Origin: Chitinophaga pendula
GTDB taxonomy: Bacteria; Bacteroidota; Bacteroidia; Chitinophagales; Chitinophagaceae
Reading direction: 5' to 3'
Assembly (NCBI RefSeq): GCF_020386615.1
Contig: NZ_CP077769.1
Coordinates: 186,001 to 250,000 of the forward strand
Length of the DNA stretch: 64,000 nucleotides
Shown here: positions 1 to 11,000 of the stretch, piece after piece
How the letters are laid out: each line of letters opens with the position of its first letter
Numbering within the stretch: position 1 is the stretch's first letter
Program-made: the position numbers and the translations under genes
The notes under the pieces: model-generated
Seen by the model: only the letters and a program-made list of their open reading frames with translations
Databases searched by the model: none
Told to the model about the DNA's origin: nothing

Positions 1-1
1 C

Positions 2-574
2 GATGTACTCCCCGGAGATCAGGATAGATCACTGGTACAATACGTCGGTTCCCGCACACCCACCTCTACAGGCTCCGTTGCTACCAACTTCGGCTACAAA
101 CAACTCGAACTAAGAGTATTTGTGACATATGCCCTGGGCCATAAAGTATTCAAAAATCCTATCGCCGAACTCACATACAAAGACAATACCTCCAAAAGCG
201 CAGACCTGAATTACATGTGGAGAACACCTGGCAACGAAACCCAGACTAATATCCCCGGCCTGCTCACCACCGTACAGCAAAGCTATATAGACACCTACTT
301 TGCTATCAATGAACTGGCCTACAACAGAAGCACCGAAAGAGTAGTAGATGCCAGCCACTTCCGGTTGAGCGAAGTAATGCTCAGCTACAATGTAGGACAA
401 CGACTACTCAGCAGAATGCGCGCTATCAAAAGCGCCAGGATGTCCCTGGCCGCCAATAACATCGCGTTCTGGGGTAGCAAAAGACTTAGAGGAGTAGATC
501 CTGATCTCTATATAACAGGTGTGAACCTCCCGAATCCAAGAACTTATTCTTTTCGCCTTAGTGTTGGCTTCTAA
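2..574 (+). CDS. SusC/RagA family TonB-linked outer membrane receptor, C-terminal part
   Basis: The reading frame is open from base 2, so the gene enters from the left and only about the last 190 residues are visible. The sequence has the alternating polar/aromatic pattern of TonB-dependent receptor beta strands and ends with a PRTYSFRLSVGF-type tail, typical of the last barrel strand of SusC proteins. Such receptors import ligands captured by a surface SusD lipoprotein, using TonB energy. The SusD gene follows after 11 bases, supporting the call and a shared transcript. The substrate cannot be read from this fragment. An internal ATG at 122 lies in the same frame but is not a real start. Confidence 0.9.
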   Translation, partial: DVLPGDQDRSLVQYVGSRTPTSTGSVATNFGYKQLELRVFVTYALGHKVFKNPIAELTYKDNTSKSADLNYMWRTPGNETQTNIPGLLTTVQQSYIDTYFAINELAYNRSTERVVDASHFRLSEVMLSYNVGQRLLSRMRAIKSARMSLAANNIAFWGSKRLRGVDPDLYITGVNLPNPRTYSFRLSVGF

Positions 575-585
575 TCCTTACAGAC

Positions 586-2022
586 ATGAAGAAAATTATC
601 TTTAGTATCATCATATTCATCGCCTTCCCCAGCGTACTTACATCCTGTAAAAAATACCTGGATGAACCGTTCGATAACAGACTGGAAATTAAGAACGTGG
701 AAGATTATGCCGGCGTTGCTAAAAGCGCTTACCCGGTGCGATACGACCTCTTTACAGAAGTTTTAACGGATAACTATAAACTGGTATCCAACCTGATGCA
801 AGGTGCCTGGAAACCGATATACATACCCTTGTATCTCTTCAAAGATGATTATGACTACATATTGAACTACAACTCTCCTGCTACCGCTTACAGGGGATAT
901 TACAGCAAGATATATATGGCCAATGTCGTGATAGAAAATGTAATGGCAGCAGCAGGAGATACCCGCAAAAAAGAGGTCGTATTAGCAGAAGCACTACTGA
1001 TCCGCTCCTATTGCTACTTTATATTGACCAATCTATTCGGTAAACACTACAATCCCGCCACATACGACAAAGACCTCGCCGTACCACTCGAATTGAACGT
1101 AAATAAATCCAACAGACCGGTATACGCCAGGGCGACCGTCAAACAGGCATACGACCAGATCGAAAAAGACCTGTACCAGGCCATCGATATCTTCGAAAAA
1201 TATCCGTCAGAAGTGCCGTCCAGTCCATATCGGTTTTCACTGGCATCTGCCTATGCTTTCGCTACCAGGCTGAACCTCTACCAGTCCAACTTTGAGAAGA
1301 CAGTCCTCTACGCCGACAAAGCCATCGGTCAGAAAGGTCGTGTACTGAGAGACCTCAAAAAAGACCGCGATGTACTATATGCAGCCGGATGGAACTTTTT
1401 TTCACAACAGTTTAATGATCCTTCCTCCCATCCCAATATCCTGCTGGCAGTTCAGTCAGACTACGTACATGAACCCTTCGGTAATAATTGGGGCGGATTC
1501 TATATCACCGAAGAAGCATTGAATATCTTCGCCGTCAATGATTACAGAAATGCCATAACAACCAATGCAGGTACCGTAATAGACAACGCTACTTATATGG
1601 TAAAAAATAGAACAGACTGGCAAAAGTCCCGCTATTCCTATTTCAATATGGAAGAAGTATTGCTGTCCCGCGCAGAGGCTAACCTCAGGAAAGCAGCACC
1701 CGACCCTGCCACCGCTATTCAGGACCTGGAAGAACTGAGAAAAGTAAGAATGGTCACCTATACACCACTCAATACCGCTGGTATGGACAACGCCGCGTTG
1801 CTGAAACTCGTATATGATCAACGCCGCGTCGAATTCCTGACAGAAGGACTCAGATGGTTCGATGTCAAAAGGTTGGGAATAAAAGTAGCACACAAACTGG
1901 ATCAGTTTTCTAATACCATCGATGCTACATTGCTACCCAATGATCCGAGAACAGCCTTGCAGATCCCGCTTAACGCAAGAATAGGTAATCCCGTATTGGA
2001 AGGTCAACTAAATCCCAGATAA
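586..2022 (+). CDS. SusD/RagB family nutrient-binding outer membrane lipoprotein
   Basis: This 478-residue protein has a lipoprotein signal peptide with the lipobox LTSC, so Cys21 is the predicted acylated residue, followed by the KKYLD sequence typical of SusD proteins. The helical body (residues about 100-300) and the late segment EEVLLSRAEANLR, then LRWFDVKRLG near residue 425, are SusD hallmarks. The protein should sit on the cell surface as the lid of the preceding SusC channel. It lies 11 bases after susC and 1 base before the metallohydrolase gene, so the four genes to 3917 look like one operon. No carbohydrate-active enzyme is nearby to name the ligand. Confidence 0.92.
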   Translation: MKKIIFSIIIFIAFPSVLTSCKKYLDEPFDNRLEIKNVEDYAGVAKSAYPVRYDLFTEVLTDNYKLVSNLMQGAWKPIYIPLYLFKDDYDYILNYNSPATAYRGYYSKIYMANVVIENVMAAAGDTRKKEVVLAEALLIRSYCYFILTNLFGKHYNPATYDKDLAVPLELNVNKSNRPVYARATVKQAYDQIEKDLYQAIDIFEKYPSEVPSSPYRFSLASAYAFATRLNLYQSNFEKTVLYADKAIGQKGRVLRDLKKDRDVLYAAGWNFFSQQFNDPSSHPNILLAVQSDYVHEPFGNNWGGFYITEEALNIFAVNDYRNAITTNAGTVIDNATYMVKNRTDWQKSRYSYFNMEEVLLSRAEANLRKAAPDPATAIQDLEELRKVRMVTYTPLNTAGMDNAALLKLVYDQRRVEFLTEGLRWFDVKRLGIKVAHKLDQFSNTIDATLLPNDPRTALQIPLNARIGNPVLEGQLNPR

Positions 2023-2023
2023 C

Positions 2024-2878
2024 ATGAAAAAAGCAATCTTATCTATATCAATTATCCTCCTCACCATCGTATGGCTTACCGCGTGTAAGAAAGAACAACA
2101 TTTATCACTGCCGGCAGCAAATACTGACTATTTCGCGATCAATAATAAGCCAAAGGATAAATGGAATGCACTCGACTCATTATGCGACTCCATATACCGG
2201 GACTATGGCGTGAAGATCGTATACGAATACACGCCACAGGTCATCCGTCCCAATGATTTCTATTATCCGCCTAATTATGATAAAGCCCTGGCCTACACCC
2301 GTAACGTATTGAAACGCCTCTGGCTGGAACCCTTGAAAAAAGACTTCCCGCTATACTTTAAAGACCAGACTCCGGTAGAATTCGTACTCATGGGTGGTTA
2401 CTATCATTCCCATCCCACCAGTACCGATGTCGGAAGCGGCGCGGGTTTCAACGGCCAGTTCTACCGCTTGGGAATGGGTGGCATCAACCAGCTGAACCTA
2501 CTCGATAAAGCTGCCGTACATGATCATGTGGTCATCCTCTGGCACGAACATGCACATAATCAGGATCAGAAATATGGTAGAGGAGAATTCTTCGACCGTA
2601 TATCCGTGGGCACCTACTATAAAGAAGCCTGGCCAACCAAAACCGATGCACAGGCCAACAAAGATGGCTTCTTCAGAAAATATGGCGGCTTCGCCCCCGA
2701 AGAAGATTTCGCCACCACCGTAGAACATATCACCAGGTATCCCAAACAAGATGTACTGAAACTGATCGATACAAATGATAAACTGAAGATTAAATACAAC
2801 TACATCTATAAATACTACCAGGATAAAGGAATGGATCTGCATAAACTACAGCAGGTGATCTATAAACTCATTTATTAA
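2024..2878 (+). CDS. Substrate import-associated zinc metallohydrolase lipoprotein
   Basis: The 284-residue product has a signal peptide ending in the lipobox LTAC (Cys21) and a zinc-peptidase HExxH motif as HEHAH at residues 174-178, preceded by the hydrophobic VVILW strand. A conserved Glu-rich segment (EEDFATTVEHI) about 50 residues later may supply the third zinc ligand. This matches the lipoprotein metallohydrolase family found beside SusC/SusD pairs in Bacteroidota. It starts 1 base after the susD stop codon. The inferred role is surface or periplasmic cleavage of a peptide or related ligand brought in by the pair. The actual substrate is unknown. Confidence 0.85.
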   Translation: MKKAILSISIILLTIVWLTACKKEQHLSLPAANTDYFAINNKPKDKWNALDSLCDSIYRDYGVKIVYEYTPQVIRPNDFYYPPNYDKALAYTRNVLKRLWLEPLKKDFPLYFKDQTPVEFVLMGGYYHSHPTSTDVGSGAGFNGQFYRLGMGGINQLNLLDKAAVHDHVVILWHEHAHNQDQKYGRGEFFDRISVGTYYKEAWPTKTDAQANKDGFFRKYGGFAPEEDFATTVEHITRYPKQDVLKLIDTNDKLKIKYNYIYKYYQDKGMDLHKLQQVIYKLIY

Positions 2879-2897
2879 TCTTCTTAAAAGAACCTGT

Positions 2898-3917
2898 ATG
2901 TATAAATTATTTAAACCAATAGCTGGGTATATATTATGTCTGCTGGCAGCCAGTATCGCTTCCTGCGAAAAAGATAACATTACCACCACTACAGAAAAAC
3001 TCGCGGCAACAGTCACCGCCACAGAACAGGAACTCGTGCGAAACCTGGGAAGCGCACCCAATGGCTGGGTGATAATGGTCAAAACAGAACAGTCTGATAC
3101 CGTCTACGTACCAGTCGTAATGAAGTTTGATACCGCGAAAAATATCGTAAGCATGAGAACAGTATACGGTACCACCACCCAAAACAAATCTACCTACCTG
3201 GTGAACAAAGGCGTTTCCGGCACCTTACTCAACTTCTCCGGCGGATCGGTCATATCCTCCCTGATGCGCATGGGTAGCCCCTATAGCAATATAACCGATT
3301 ACGTATTCAAAGTACTGGATGTACAAAAAGAAACCATCACCATCCAATGCTTGAAGAGTGGCGCAGCCTATAAACCCGAAGGGGGAGCAACATTTGTGTT
3401 GTTTAAAAGACCAGATAGCTGGAAATGGGCAGACGATGCCGTATTACTCGACCTGAGAAATATAACGGACCTCAAAGACATTAATGGCATACAGGGAACA
3501 TTAAATCTCCGCTACCAACAGCCGGTAGCCAACATAAGCATCCCTTTCCTATTTGACTTGAGTACCATCCAACCATTCCTGGCTGCCTGGCAAAACTGGG
3601 ACCCGATCTCAGGCAATCCGTCTGCCGATGTGTACGACAAAATGTACCCGTTTTATAATTACGTTGCATTGAATGGAAATACAGCGGATACCTACCCGGT
3701 AGCGCGGCAGGGACACAACGCCTGGTTCTACATCCCTTTCCGGGTAAGCACACTCACAGAGCCCGTCGGTCACAACATAGCAATGGCCAAAGCCATCAAA
3801 ACCCCCTACTTGGCTGTTAACAAAGTAGACAAACAGGGGGGAAAGGTAACCATCAGCGTCGCCGCATATGACAAAACAGGCAAAGAATACCTGACAGGAG
3901 AGTATAAAAACTTCTGA
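2898..3917 (+). CDS. DUF4302 domain lipoprotein
   Basis: This is a 339-residue predicted lipoprotein with a signal peptide and lipobox ending at Cys23 (SIASC). After a Thr/Ala-rich linker, the body is mostly beta strand, with segments such as GWVIMVKTEQ and the FSGGSVISSL region that fit the DUF4302 family. That family is recurrently encoded after SusC, SusD and the HExxH lipoprotein, exactly as here, and has no assigned activity. The gene is 19 bases downstream of the metallohydrolase and is the last of the operon. A surface-exposed ligand-binding or accessory role is an inference from context only. Confidence 0.78.
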   Translation: MYKLFKPIAGYILCLLAASIASCEKDNITTTTEKLAATVTATEQELVRNLGSAPNGWVIMVKTEQSDTVYVPVVMKFDTAKNIVSMRTVYGTTTQNKSTYLVNKGVSGTLLNFSGGSVISSLMRMGSPYSNITDYVFKVLDVQKETITIQCLKSGAAYKPEGGATFVLFKRPDSWKWADDAVLLDLRNITDLKDINGIQGTLNLRYQQPVANISIPFLFDLSTIQPFLAAWQNWDPISGNPSADVYDKMYPFYNYVALNGNTADTYPVARQGHNAWFYIPFRVSTLTEPVGHNIAMAKAIKTPYLAVNKVDKQGGKVTISVAAYDKTGKEYLTGEYKNF

Positions 3918-3935
3918 TCCGGCTTCTTCATAAAA

Positions 3936-3964
3936 AAGCCCGGACATACTACATGTCCGGGCTT
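3936..3964 (-). terminator. Rho-independent terminator of the porP-like gene
   Basis: A perfect 12-bp stem (AAGCCCGGACAT) with a 5-base loop lies between convergent genes. The A-run on the left reads as a U-tract on the - strand, so it mainly ends the PorP/SprF transcript. The + strand side lacks a good U-tract but may still be slowed by the hairpin. Confidence 0.85.
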
Positions 3965-3986
3965 CGTATTATCAGCAGATATCCGC

Positions 3987-5012
3987 CTAAAATCTCGGGC
4001 AGTTCACACTCTCTAATGTACTGTTCCGGCTGTTCAGGAAATCCTTGAACACCAGCGACAGCTCAAAGCCGCCAAAAGACTGACTCACCGTACGCAGCTT
4101 CGAAATATTGGCATCATAACTCACCGCTATCTCATACTTACCCATATCCAGCTTGACCACCGGCACGATCGCATCATTCCAGCGTAAAAACAACCCACCA
4201 TAAATACCCCGGTCAGACTCCAAACCCTGGTCCATCAATCCATAACCAATCAACCCGCCGCCAATGAACTCCGTATAAGAACCCTGGTGCAGCTGATTAT
4301 ATTGACCAATGAACTTCACCCGCTCCGACATAGGGATCGTAATACCAGCGTTGATAGTGAACTTCATCGCCAGCTCCGCCGTCTTGTCTTTATAAAAGGA
4401 TACCTTCGGCTTGTTGAAATGATACACCGCTGCCCCAAAGAAGTAATTCACATCTTCTCCGATCGTACTGTTAAAACTCATACCTGCACCCGCATCCAGG
4501 TAAGTATACCCTTGCAATGCCAGCCGCCCCTCCTCACCGGTAGGAGCCGAGGGGTCAAAACGTCCCCCCATATACTGGTTGTTGAAAGTCAGATGAGAGG
4601 GGTCAAACTGCCGCTGCACAACACCGCCCATAAATCCCAGCGACAGAAACATGTTCCGCGTCTCACTGAGCGATTTATGATAGTTGACAGCAGGTAAGAA
4701 TTGCACCGATTGTAACCGGGAAGTGCCCGCACGGTCATAGGTCATCTGCACACCGGCAGTGACAAAGTCATAAGCGCCTACAGGAAACTTTAACTCCCCG
4801 CTTACCGTCCCCGTCTGGTAAGGGATCGTGACACTGTTCCATTGATTGCGGTAAACCGCCTGTACTCTTACATCCCCATTAAAAATACCTATCAACGCAG
4901 GATTGCGTAAGATCGGCGTCTCATAGAATTGGGATAAGTGTATGTCCTGGGCATTCACGGCTGTAGTACCGCAAATACCAATAGCCATCAGTATTACTCT
5001 AAAGGCTTTCAT
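3987..5012 (-). CDS. PorP/SprF family type IX secretion membrane protein
   Basis: The 341-residue protein has a Sec signal peptide ending near NAQ (about residue 22), followed by DIHLSQFYETPILRNPALIG, the standard opening of PorP/SprF proteins. The rest is a predicted outer membrane beta barrel. Family members are partners of the type IX secretion system; SprF is needed for secretion of the SprB adhesin. The gene lies 55 bases downstream of a giant PKD-repeat gene with a type B T9SS signal on the same strand, the same arrangement as sprB-sprF. The inferred role is secretion or anchoring of that neighbour. It is less likely to be the core PorP subunit. Confidence 0.9.
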   Translation of the reverse strand: MKAFRVILMAIGICGTTAVNAQDIHLSQFYETPILRNPALIGIFNGDVRVQAVYRNQWNSVTIPYQTGTVSGELKFPVGAYDFVTAGVQMTYDRAGTSRLQSVQFLPAVNYHKSLSETRNMFLSLGFMGGVVQRQFDPSHLTFNNQYMGGRFDPSAPTGEEGRLALQGYTYLDAGAGMSFNSTIGEDVNYFFGAAVYHFNKPKVSFYKDKTAELAMKFTINAGITIPMSERVKFIGQYNQLHQGSYTEFIGGGLIGYGLMDQGLESDRGIYGGLFLRWNDAIVPVVKLDMGKYEIAVSYDANISKLRTVSQSFGGFELSLVFKDFLNSRNSTLESVNCPRF

Positions 5013-5067
5013 ATTGGCAAAGGTTTTTTTAGGTATGGTCTATGGTGCTCTAAAATTGTCCGAAAAA

Positions 5068-7926
5068 CTATCTGAATAACGTTATATTCCCCTTCAGCTG
5101 GAAGAAATCTTGAGTGTCACAGTAGGCCTCCAGCAAATAAACATATACATCCGCAGGTTGCGGCTTGCCGGCAAAGGTACCATTCCATCCGAAACTTACA
5201 TCATCAATGTTGAAGTTTTCACGCCGGAACACCTCCTGGCCCACCCGGTTAAAGATCCGGAACGACTTGATCACCTGGATACCCTTCCCCCGTACATAAA
5301 AAATGTCATTCTGACCATCCCCGTTAGGACTGAAGGCATTAGGGATGAAAACCACATCCTGACTACATATCAGCTCAATATCCACCACGTCACTTTTGAT
5401 ACAACCATACTGGTTCGTCACCGTCAGACTATAAGTAGTCGGCTTCCGTACCAAAGCCGGGGTAGTAGGACAAGTACCGCAATCCAGGTAATCCTTCGGC
5501 GTCCATTCCCATTTCACCACATCCGCACTATAGGTAGACTGCAACGTAATAGGCGTCCCCACGATCACCGATTGATCCCTGCCGGCATTCACCGTAGGCA
5601 ACGGCCGTACCGATATCTTGACCTGCTTGCTCTCCGATGGACAACTACCGTCATTAGATCCCGTTACCGTATATACAATGTCCCCCGCCGGCGTAGTAAT
5701 AGGTGCCGCCACATTGGTCACCGTCAGGTAATCCGCAGGCGACCAGCTATAGTGGGTAGCCCCCGAAGATGTCAGCAACACCGAGTTACCCACACATACC
5801 GTCGTATCCGTCCGCACCGCCAGCTGCACCTTCGGCACCACCTGCAACGTAATAGAATCCTTCACCGAACAGCCTTGCACATTGGTCGCCGTAACATAAT
5901 ACTTGCTGTTAACAGTAGGAGAGGCCTGCGTAACCGCACAATCCGTACAACTCAATCCCACCGGTGGCGACCATTGCACCGCCGCATTGGTCTGCGCCGT
6001 CAGCGTAATACTGTTACCCTCACAGAGCTTACTCCCGGGCGCCGTAGCCCGTACCGTCGGCACCGGCTGTATGATCACCTGCTTCTCGATAGAATCTACA
6101 CAGTTACGGGCGTCAATAGCCACCAGCTTGATACGCACCGTACCTGCCGCAGTATAGGTCAGTGGGGTAGGAGCCTGCGCCGTCGAAGTAACACCGCCGC
6201 CCAACTGCCACCGCCAGCTGGTCAATGGGATATTAGGACTGGGCTGAGAATTGTTCACCAACGTCACCGGCTGCCCCGTACAAGCCGTCCCACTTACCGC
6301 AAAATCAGCCACCGGCGCTATAATGTTAATATGGTGCTGCTTCACAATCGTATCCGGACAATATAAACTGGCATCCTTGTACTGGATGATCAGCGTATCC
6401 GTGTAGGTCCCCTTGTTGGCAAACAGCTTCCGCACATCCGGCAACGTCGTATTCACCACCCCGCCGTCACCGAAACGCCAGCTGTAACCTCCTACCAGCT
6501 GAGAGGGTACATTCAGTACCCCATAGCTGATATCCTGCCCGCGGCAAATAGTGTTTACCCCCGTGTTGAAATCAGCCCGGAAATAGGTAAGCGTCTGGAA
6601 ATCACTGGTCGTACAATTGTTGGCCGCGTCTTTAAGTGTCAACCTGACAGTATAACTGTTAGGTTGTGAATAAATATGCGTCGCATGCTGACTGGATACC
6701 GGCGTACTGCCGTCTCCAAAATCCCATTCATAGGTCACCCCGGGGACCGTAACAGAAGTGTTCGTGAAAATAAATTCATTCTTGTTCGTACAGGACCGCT
6801 GCCAGCTAAACCGCGCTACCACACCGTTCACCTGCACCTCCACCGGCGCCGCCGCCTGGTAACAACCATTCGAACCGGCCTGCATCCGCACCGTCAGCAT
6901 GCCGTTCGCACGAAACTGATGCGTAATATCATGATCCGCACCCGCCGCCGTCGTACCGTCGCCAAAATCCCAACGGTAATCATCCGCATTCGTCGCATCG
7001 GCCAGCAATCGCACCGGCGCTCCCGTACAACTCACCACCGCAGGCGTCACCGTAAAACTGATATTACCGGGCGCCGTACCTGCTTTTACCCGCCGAGCAA
7101 ACGTACGCGTAGCCGTACACCCTTGCTGCGTAGTAATGGTCAGCGTCACATCATACCCGCCCACATTCGCATACCGGTGACGTACATTGGGCACACTCGT
7201 CGTCTGCATACTGCCGTCTCCAAATGCCCACTGATACGCCGTCACCAGGTTATTCCCCAACCCGCTCACCGTCGCCGTCAACATAGCATCGAATGGCGCA
7301 CATCCCTCCGTACCACCGTCAGCAAGCACCAATACCGGCAGCTCCACTTTGATAAAAGCATATTTCGTAATAGTCTCCGTACATCCTTGCGCATTCGCCA
7401 CACTCACCGTCACATCAAAATGACCGGCCTTACTGTACACATGCTGTACATAATTGTTCGATGTCGTCACCGGTGCACTGCCATCCCCGAAATCCCACGT
7501 ACGCAATACCCCGTTGCTCGTATACTCCGTAAATGTCGCCGTATAACCCTTACAACTGCTAGCCTGATCCACCGTGAAATCCGGCTTCGGCGTTGCATGT
7601 ATCGTAATGTCCTTCCACACCTCACTGGTACCCGTACTATAAGTCGCCGTCAGCTTCACCCGGTAAGTACCGGGCGTAGTATACGTCACCTGCGCATCCG
7701 TCGTCGTCACACGCCGCCCGTCACCAAAATCCCATTGGTAAGAAGTAGCAACACCCGTAGAAGTATTTTTGAAAGAAAGCGTAGCTGGTGCACAATGAGT
7801 GGTCGGATCAGCCGTGTAAGTATAAGTAGCCTGCTGTGCCGTCACCGCCACACTGTAACCAATGCCGGCAAATACCAGCATAACACGCAACAGCATAGGA
7901 AAAAACGTTGACCTAAGGTATTTCAT
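5068..7926 (-). CDS. PKD-repeat adhesin with type B T9SS C-terminal domain (952 aa)
   Basis: After a signal peptide ending near VTAQQ, the protein has about seven PKD/Ig-like repeats, marked by motifs such as YQWDFGDG, YRWDFGDG and YEWDFGDG spaced 75-90 residues apart. A Cys-containing Ig-like region follows (motif WSPPVGLSCTDC). The last ~90 residues form the gliding-motility-associated type B sorting domain with FSPNGDGQNDIF and FRIFNRVGQEVF. The protein should be exported by type IX secretion and displayed on or released from the surface, probably for adhesion. Its C-terminus is closely similar to that of the 1622-residue neighbour, suggesting duplication. The porP/sprF gene follows 55 bases downstream. 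Confidence 0.92.
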   Translation of the reverse strand: MKYLRSTFFPMLLRVMLVFAGIGYSVAVTAQQATYTYTADPTTHCAPATLSFKNTSTGVATSYQWDFGDGRRVTTTDAQVTYTTPGTYRVKLTATYSTGTSEVWKDITIHATPKPDFTVDQASSCKGYTATFTEYTSNGVLRTWDFGDGSAPVTTSNNYVQHVYSKAGHFDVTVSVANAQGCTETITKYAFIKVELPVLVLADGGTEGCAPFDAMLTATVSGLGNNLVTAYQWAFGDGSMQTTSVPNVRHRYANVGGYDVTLTITTQQGCTATRTFARRVKAGTAPGNISFTVTPAVVSCTGAPVRLLADATNADDYRWDFGDGTTAAGADHDITHQFRANGMLTVRMQAGSNGCYQAAAPVEVQVNGVVARFSWQRSCTNKNEFIFTNTSVTVPGVTYEWDFGDGSTPVSSQHATHIYSQPNSYTVRLTLKDAANNCTTSDFQTLTYFRADFNTGVNTICRGQDISYGVLNVPSQLVGGYSWRFGDGGVVNTTLPDVRKLFANKGTYTDTLIIQYKDASLYCPDTIVKQHHINIIAPVADFAVSGTACTGQPVTLVNNSQPSPNIPLTSWRWQLGGGVTSTAQAPTPLTYTAAGTVRIKLVAIDARNCVDSIEKQVIIQPVPTVRATAPGSKLCEGNSITLTAQTNAAVQWSPPVGLSCTDCAVTQASPTVNSKYYVTATNVQGCSVKDSITLQVVPKVQLAVRTDTTVCVGNSVLLTSSGATHYSWSPADYLTVTNVAAPITTPAGDIVYTVTGSNDGSCPSESKQVKISVRPLPTVNAGRDQSVIVGTPITLQSTYSADVVKWEWTPKDYLDCGTCPTTPALVRKPTTYSLTVTNQYGCIKSDVVDIELICSQDVVFIPNAFSPNGDGQNDIFYVRGKGIQVIKSFRIFNRVGQEVFRRENFNIDDVSFGWNGTFAGKPQPADVYVYLLEAYCDTQDFFQLKGNITLFR

Positions 7927-8025
7927 AGGAGATAGGTATGGTAAAATTGCTACAAATTAAGAAAAATTACAGAATGTAACAGATGTAATATCCGCTCATA
8001 TTAAGTATCAATTGGTTATAAAAAA

Positions 8026-8047
8026 GCCGGGAGCTGTCGCCCCCGGC
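8026..8047 (-). terminator. Terminator of the 1622-aa PKD adhesin gene
   Basis: The GC-rich hairpin GCCGGG...CCCGGC has a run of A on its left side, a U-tract on the - strand, directly after the stop codon of the large PKD gene. It partly separates that gene from the shorter PKD gene and the porP-like gene downstream. Confidence 0.7.
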
Positions 8048-8055
8048 CCGTATCG

Positions 8056-11000
8056 TTATCGCAACACCGTCACATTCCCCTTCAACACAAAGAGCTCACC
8101 CGTGTCACAGACCAGCTCTGCATAGTAAATGAACACCTCCGGATTCACCACCTGCCCGTTGATCTTACCGTCCCATCCCATCGACATATCCTCGATATTG
8201 AAGTTGCCGCGCTCAAACATCACCTGCCCCCACCGGTTAAAGATCCGGAACACCTTCACCAACCGGATACCCTTCCCGCGTATATAGAACACATCATTCT
8301 GACCGTCCCCGTTAGGCGTAAAGGTATTAGGCAGGAACGTAACCCCCGACTGACAAACCAACTTGATCGTAATATCATCCGTACTCACACAACCGTATTG
8401 ATTGCTGGCCGTTACCAGGTACGTCATCGCCGTCTTAGGCGATACCAGCGGTTGCAGACAATCCGTACAACTTAACCCGGTCGCCGGCTGCCATTGTACC
8501 CGCGTAATGTCCGGACTACCCTGCGCCGGTATCCGTATCTCCGAACCCACCGGCACCACCATATCCTGCCCCGCATTGATCTGCGGAGAAGGCCGCACCG
8601 TCACCAACACACGTGCCGTATCCCGGAAACAGGCATCCCGGCCGAAACCAACCACCTCGTAGGTAGTCGAAATAGCAGGACTGGCAATAGGATCTGCTAC
8701 ATCAGAACGATTCAACCCTTCAGCGGGTATCCACTGATAACGCGTCGCCCCACTCGCATGCAACTGCACATTTTTACCGTTACACATCTCCGCATTCACC
8801 GCCTGTACCTTATGCCGCTGCGTCACCGTTACACGTATATCCGCTTCATTGGTACATCCATACTGGCTCTCCGCAAGTACATGATACACCGTATCCACCA
8901 ATGGCGATACCACGGGCGATAAACTATGAATATTAGAGATCTGGTAGTTCGTCCATGTCACCTGTGTACCAGGGTCCGTATTCGTTTGCAACTGCGTCGA
9001 AGATCCCACACATACATTTTGCGGCGACCCCAGGTTCAATCGGGGAGGAGCATGCACCGTAATAGTCGCATTCGCCGTATTCGGACACGTACCGTCCGCA
9101 TTAGTAATCGTTAGCTTCACAGGGATAACGCCGGGCTGTGAAATAGTCTGCCGAGGCGGCTCTATCACATTCATCGGCTGACCATCACCCACCTGCCAGG
9201 TCCATTGCGTACCAGGCAAATTACCTGTCTCCCGCCCTTGCAACCGCACACTGTAACCCGCACAGATAGGAGTGATCGGCAATATCTCCGCCACAGGCTG
9301 CGGCGCTACCTTAATAGGAAGTGTCGCCTCCGCCTTACACCCAAATGCACTGGTCGTCACCAGCTTGATCGTATAATCTCCGGGCTTGTCATAACGGAAT
9401 TGCGGATCAGCAACATTACTCACATCATCCGTACGGTCCGCCACCCCAAAGTCCCAGGCATAACTCATCGCACGTCCTTCCTTCGTATTCGATACACTGC
9501 TGCTCTTATTCGTAAGACGGATAATACCGCCGCCACAAGCCAGCGTCGCATCAGATGTGAAATCAGCCAATACCTTGTCGATCAATACCCGCTCACTACC
9601 CAACGCCGGCACCTGGCACCCGCGGTTATCTTCCAGTATCACTCGGGGATAATAAACACCTTCCTTCGGATAGGTGTAAGAAGCACTGGGCGTGGTACCG
9701 GTCATCACCGTACCATCATCAAAATCCCAGATATACTTCACCGCATTCGTAGCCGTCACCCGCATCGTCACCTCCGCCGGCAAACACGCATCCTTCGGCG
9801 TCGCCGTCTGCCGCCCGTCAGGTCCCTGTATATGTATGTTCTTAGATAATGCATTACTACAGCCGCCTTCCGTATACACCGTCAGCGTCACCGGGTAATC
9901 ACCGGGTCGGTTATAAGCATGCGTAGGCGTCTGCTGCTGCGATGTACTGCCGTCCCCAAACTCCCAGGCACTACGCACATAACCGGTAGAAGCATTCGTG
10001 AAAGATACCAGCACCGGCGGACAGGGAGCCAGCTGCGACGGAAAACTGAACGCCGCCCGCGGATCTCCCACCTGGATATAGTTACTGGCCGTCGTACGGT
10101 CCTCACATCCCTGGCTGTTCGCCACCGTCAGCGTAATATTGTACTGACCGGGCTGCTGATACTGATGCACCGGGTTCTCCGCCGTACTGGTACCGCCGTC
10201 CCCAAAATCCCACTTGAATTTCGTCGCCCCTTGTGACGTACTGAAGAAAGAAAAATCCTTGTTAAGACAGGCCTCCGCACTCAACGTACTGAACACCGCA
10301 CGGATCACCGCAACATCTACCGTAGTCGTCACCGAATCCTTACACTGATGCTCATCCGTCACCACCAACCGCACCGGGTACTGACCAAAATTTTGAAAAC
10401 TATGAGGATAATGCTCCGGCCGGGTCGCCACATCCACATCCGGCGTCCCGTCAGCAAAACGCCAGGTCCAGTTCGTGATCTTATTGCCCGAACTGGCAGA
10501 AGAAGCATCCTTGAAAGTCATCGTACTGCCCTTACAGGCCTGCCCGTCAACCGTAAACCGCGCCTTCGCCCCATTCACCACGATCGGTAATATCGGCGAC
10601 TGCACCGTACACTGGTTCGCATCTACAATCTCCAGGTACACATCATACTTGCCGGATGAACTATATCGCTTCACCACCGCTTGGGAAGCATCAAACTGCT
10701 CCCTCGGGATCGTCACCACCGTCCCGTCCCCAAAGTTGATACGGTACAACAGAATATTACCATACTGCATCGGCCCCACCATAAACCGGAACGCATCTCC
10801 GCCTATACAGGCACTGTTCACATTCACCGTCAACGTCGGATGCTCGTCGATCACATTCACCACCTGACGACTCACCGACTCACAATGCCCGTCACTCACC
10901 GTCAACACCACCGTATACTGCCCGGGCTTCGCATAACTATGAGAGGGCGACTGATCCGTCACAATAGCACTGCCATCCCCGAAATCCCACTTCCAGCGCT

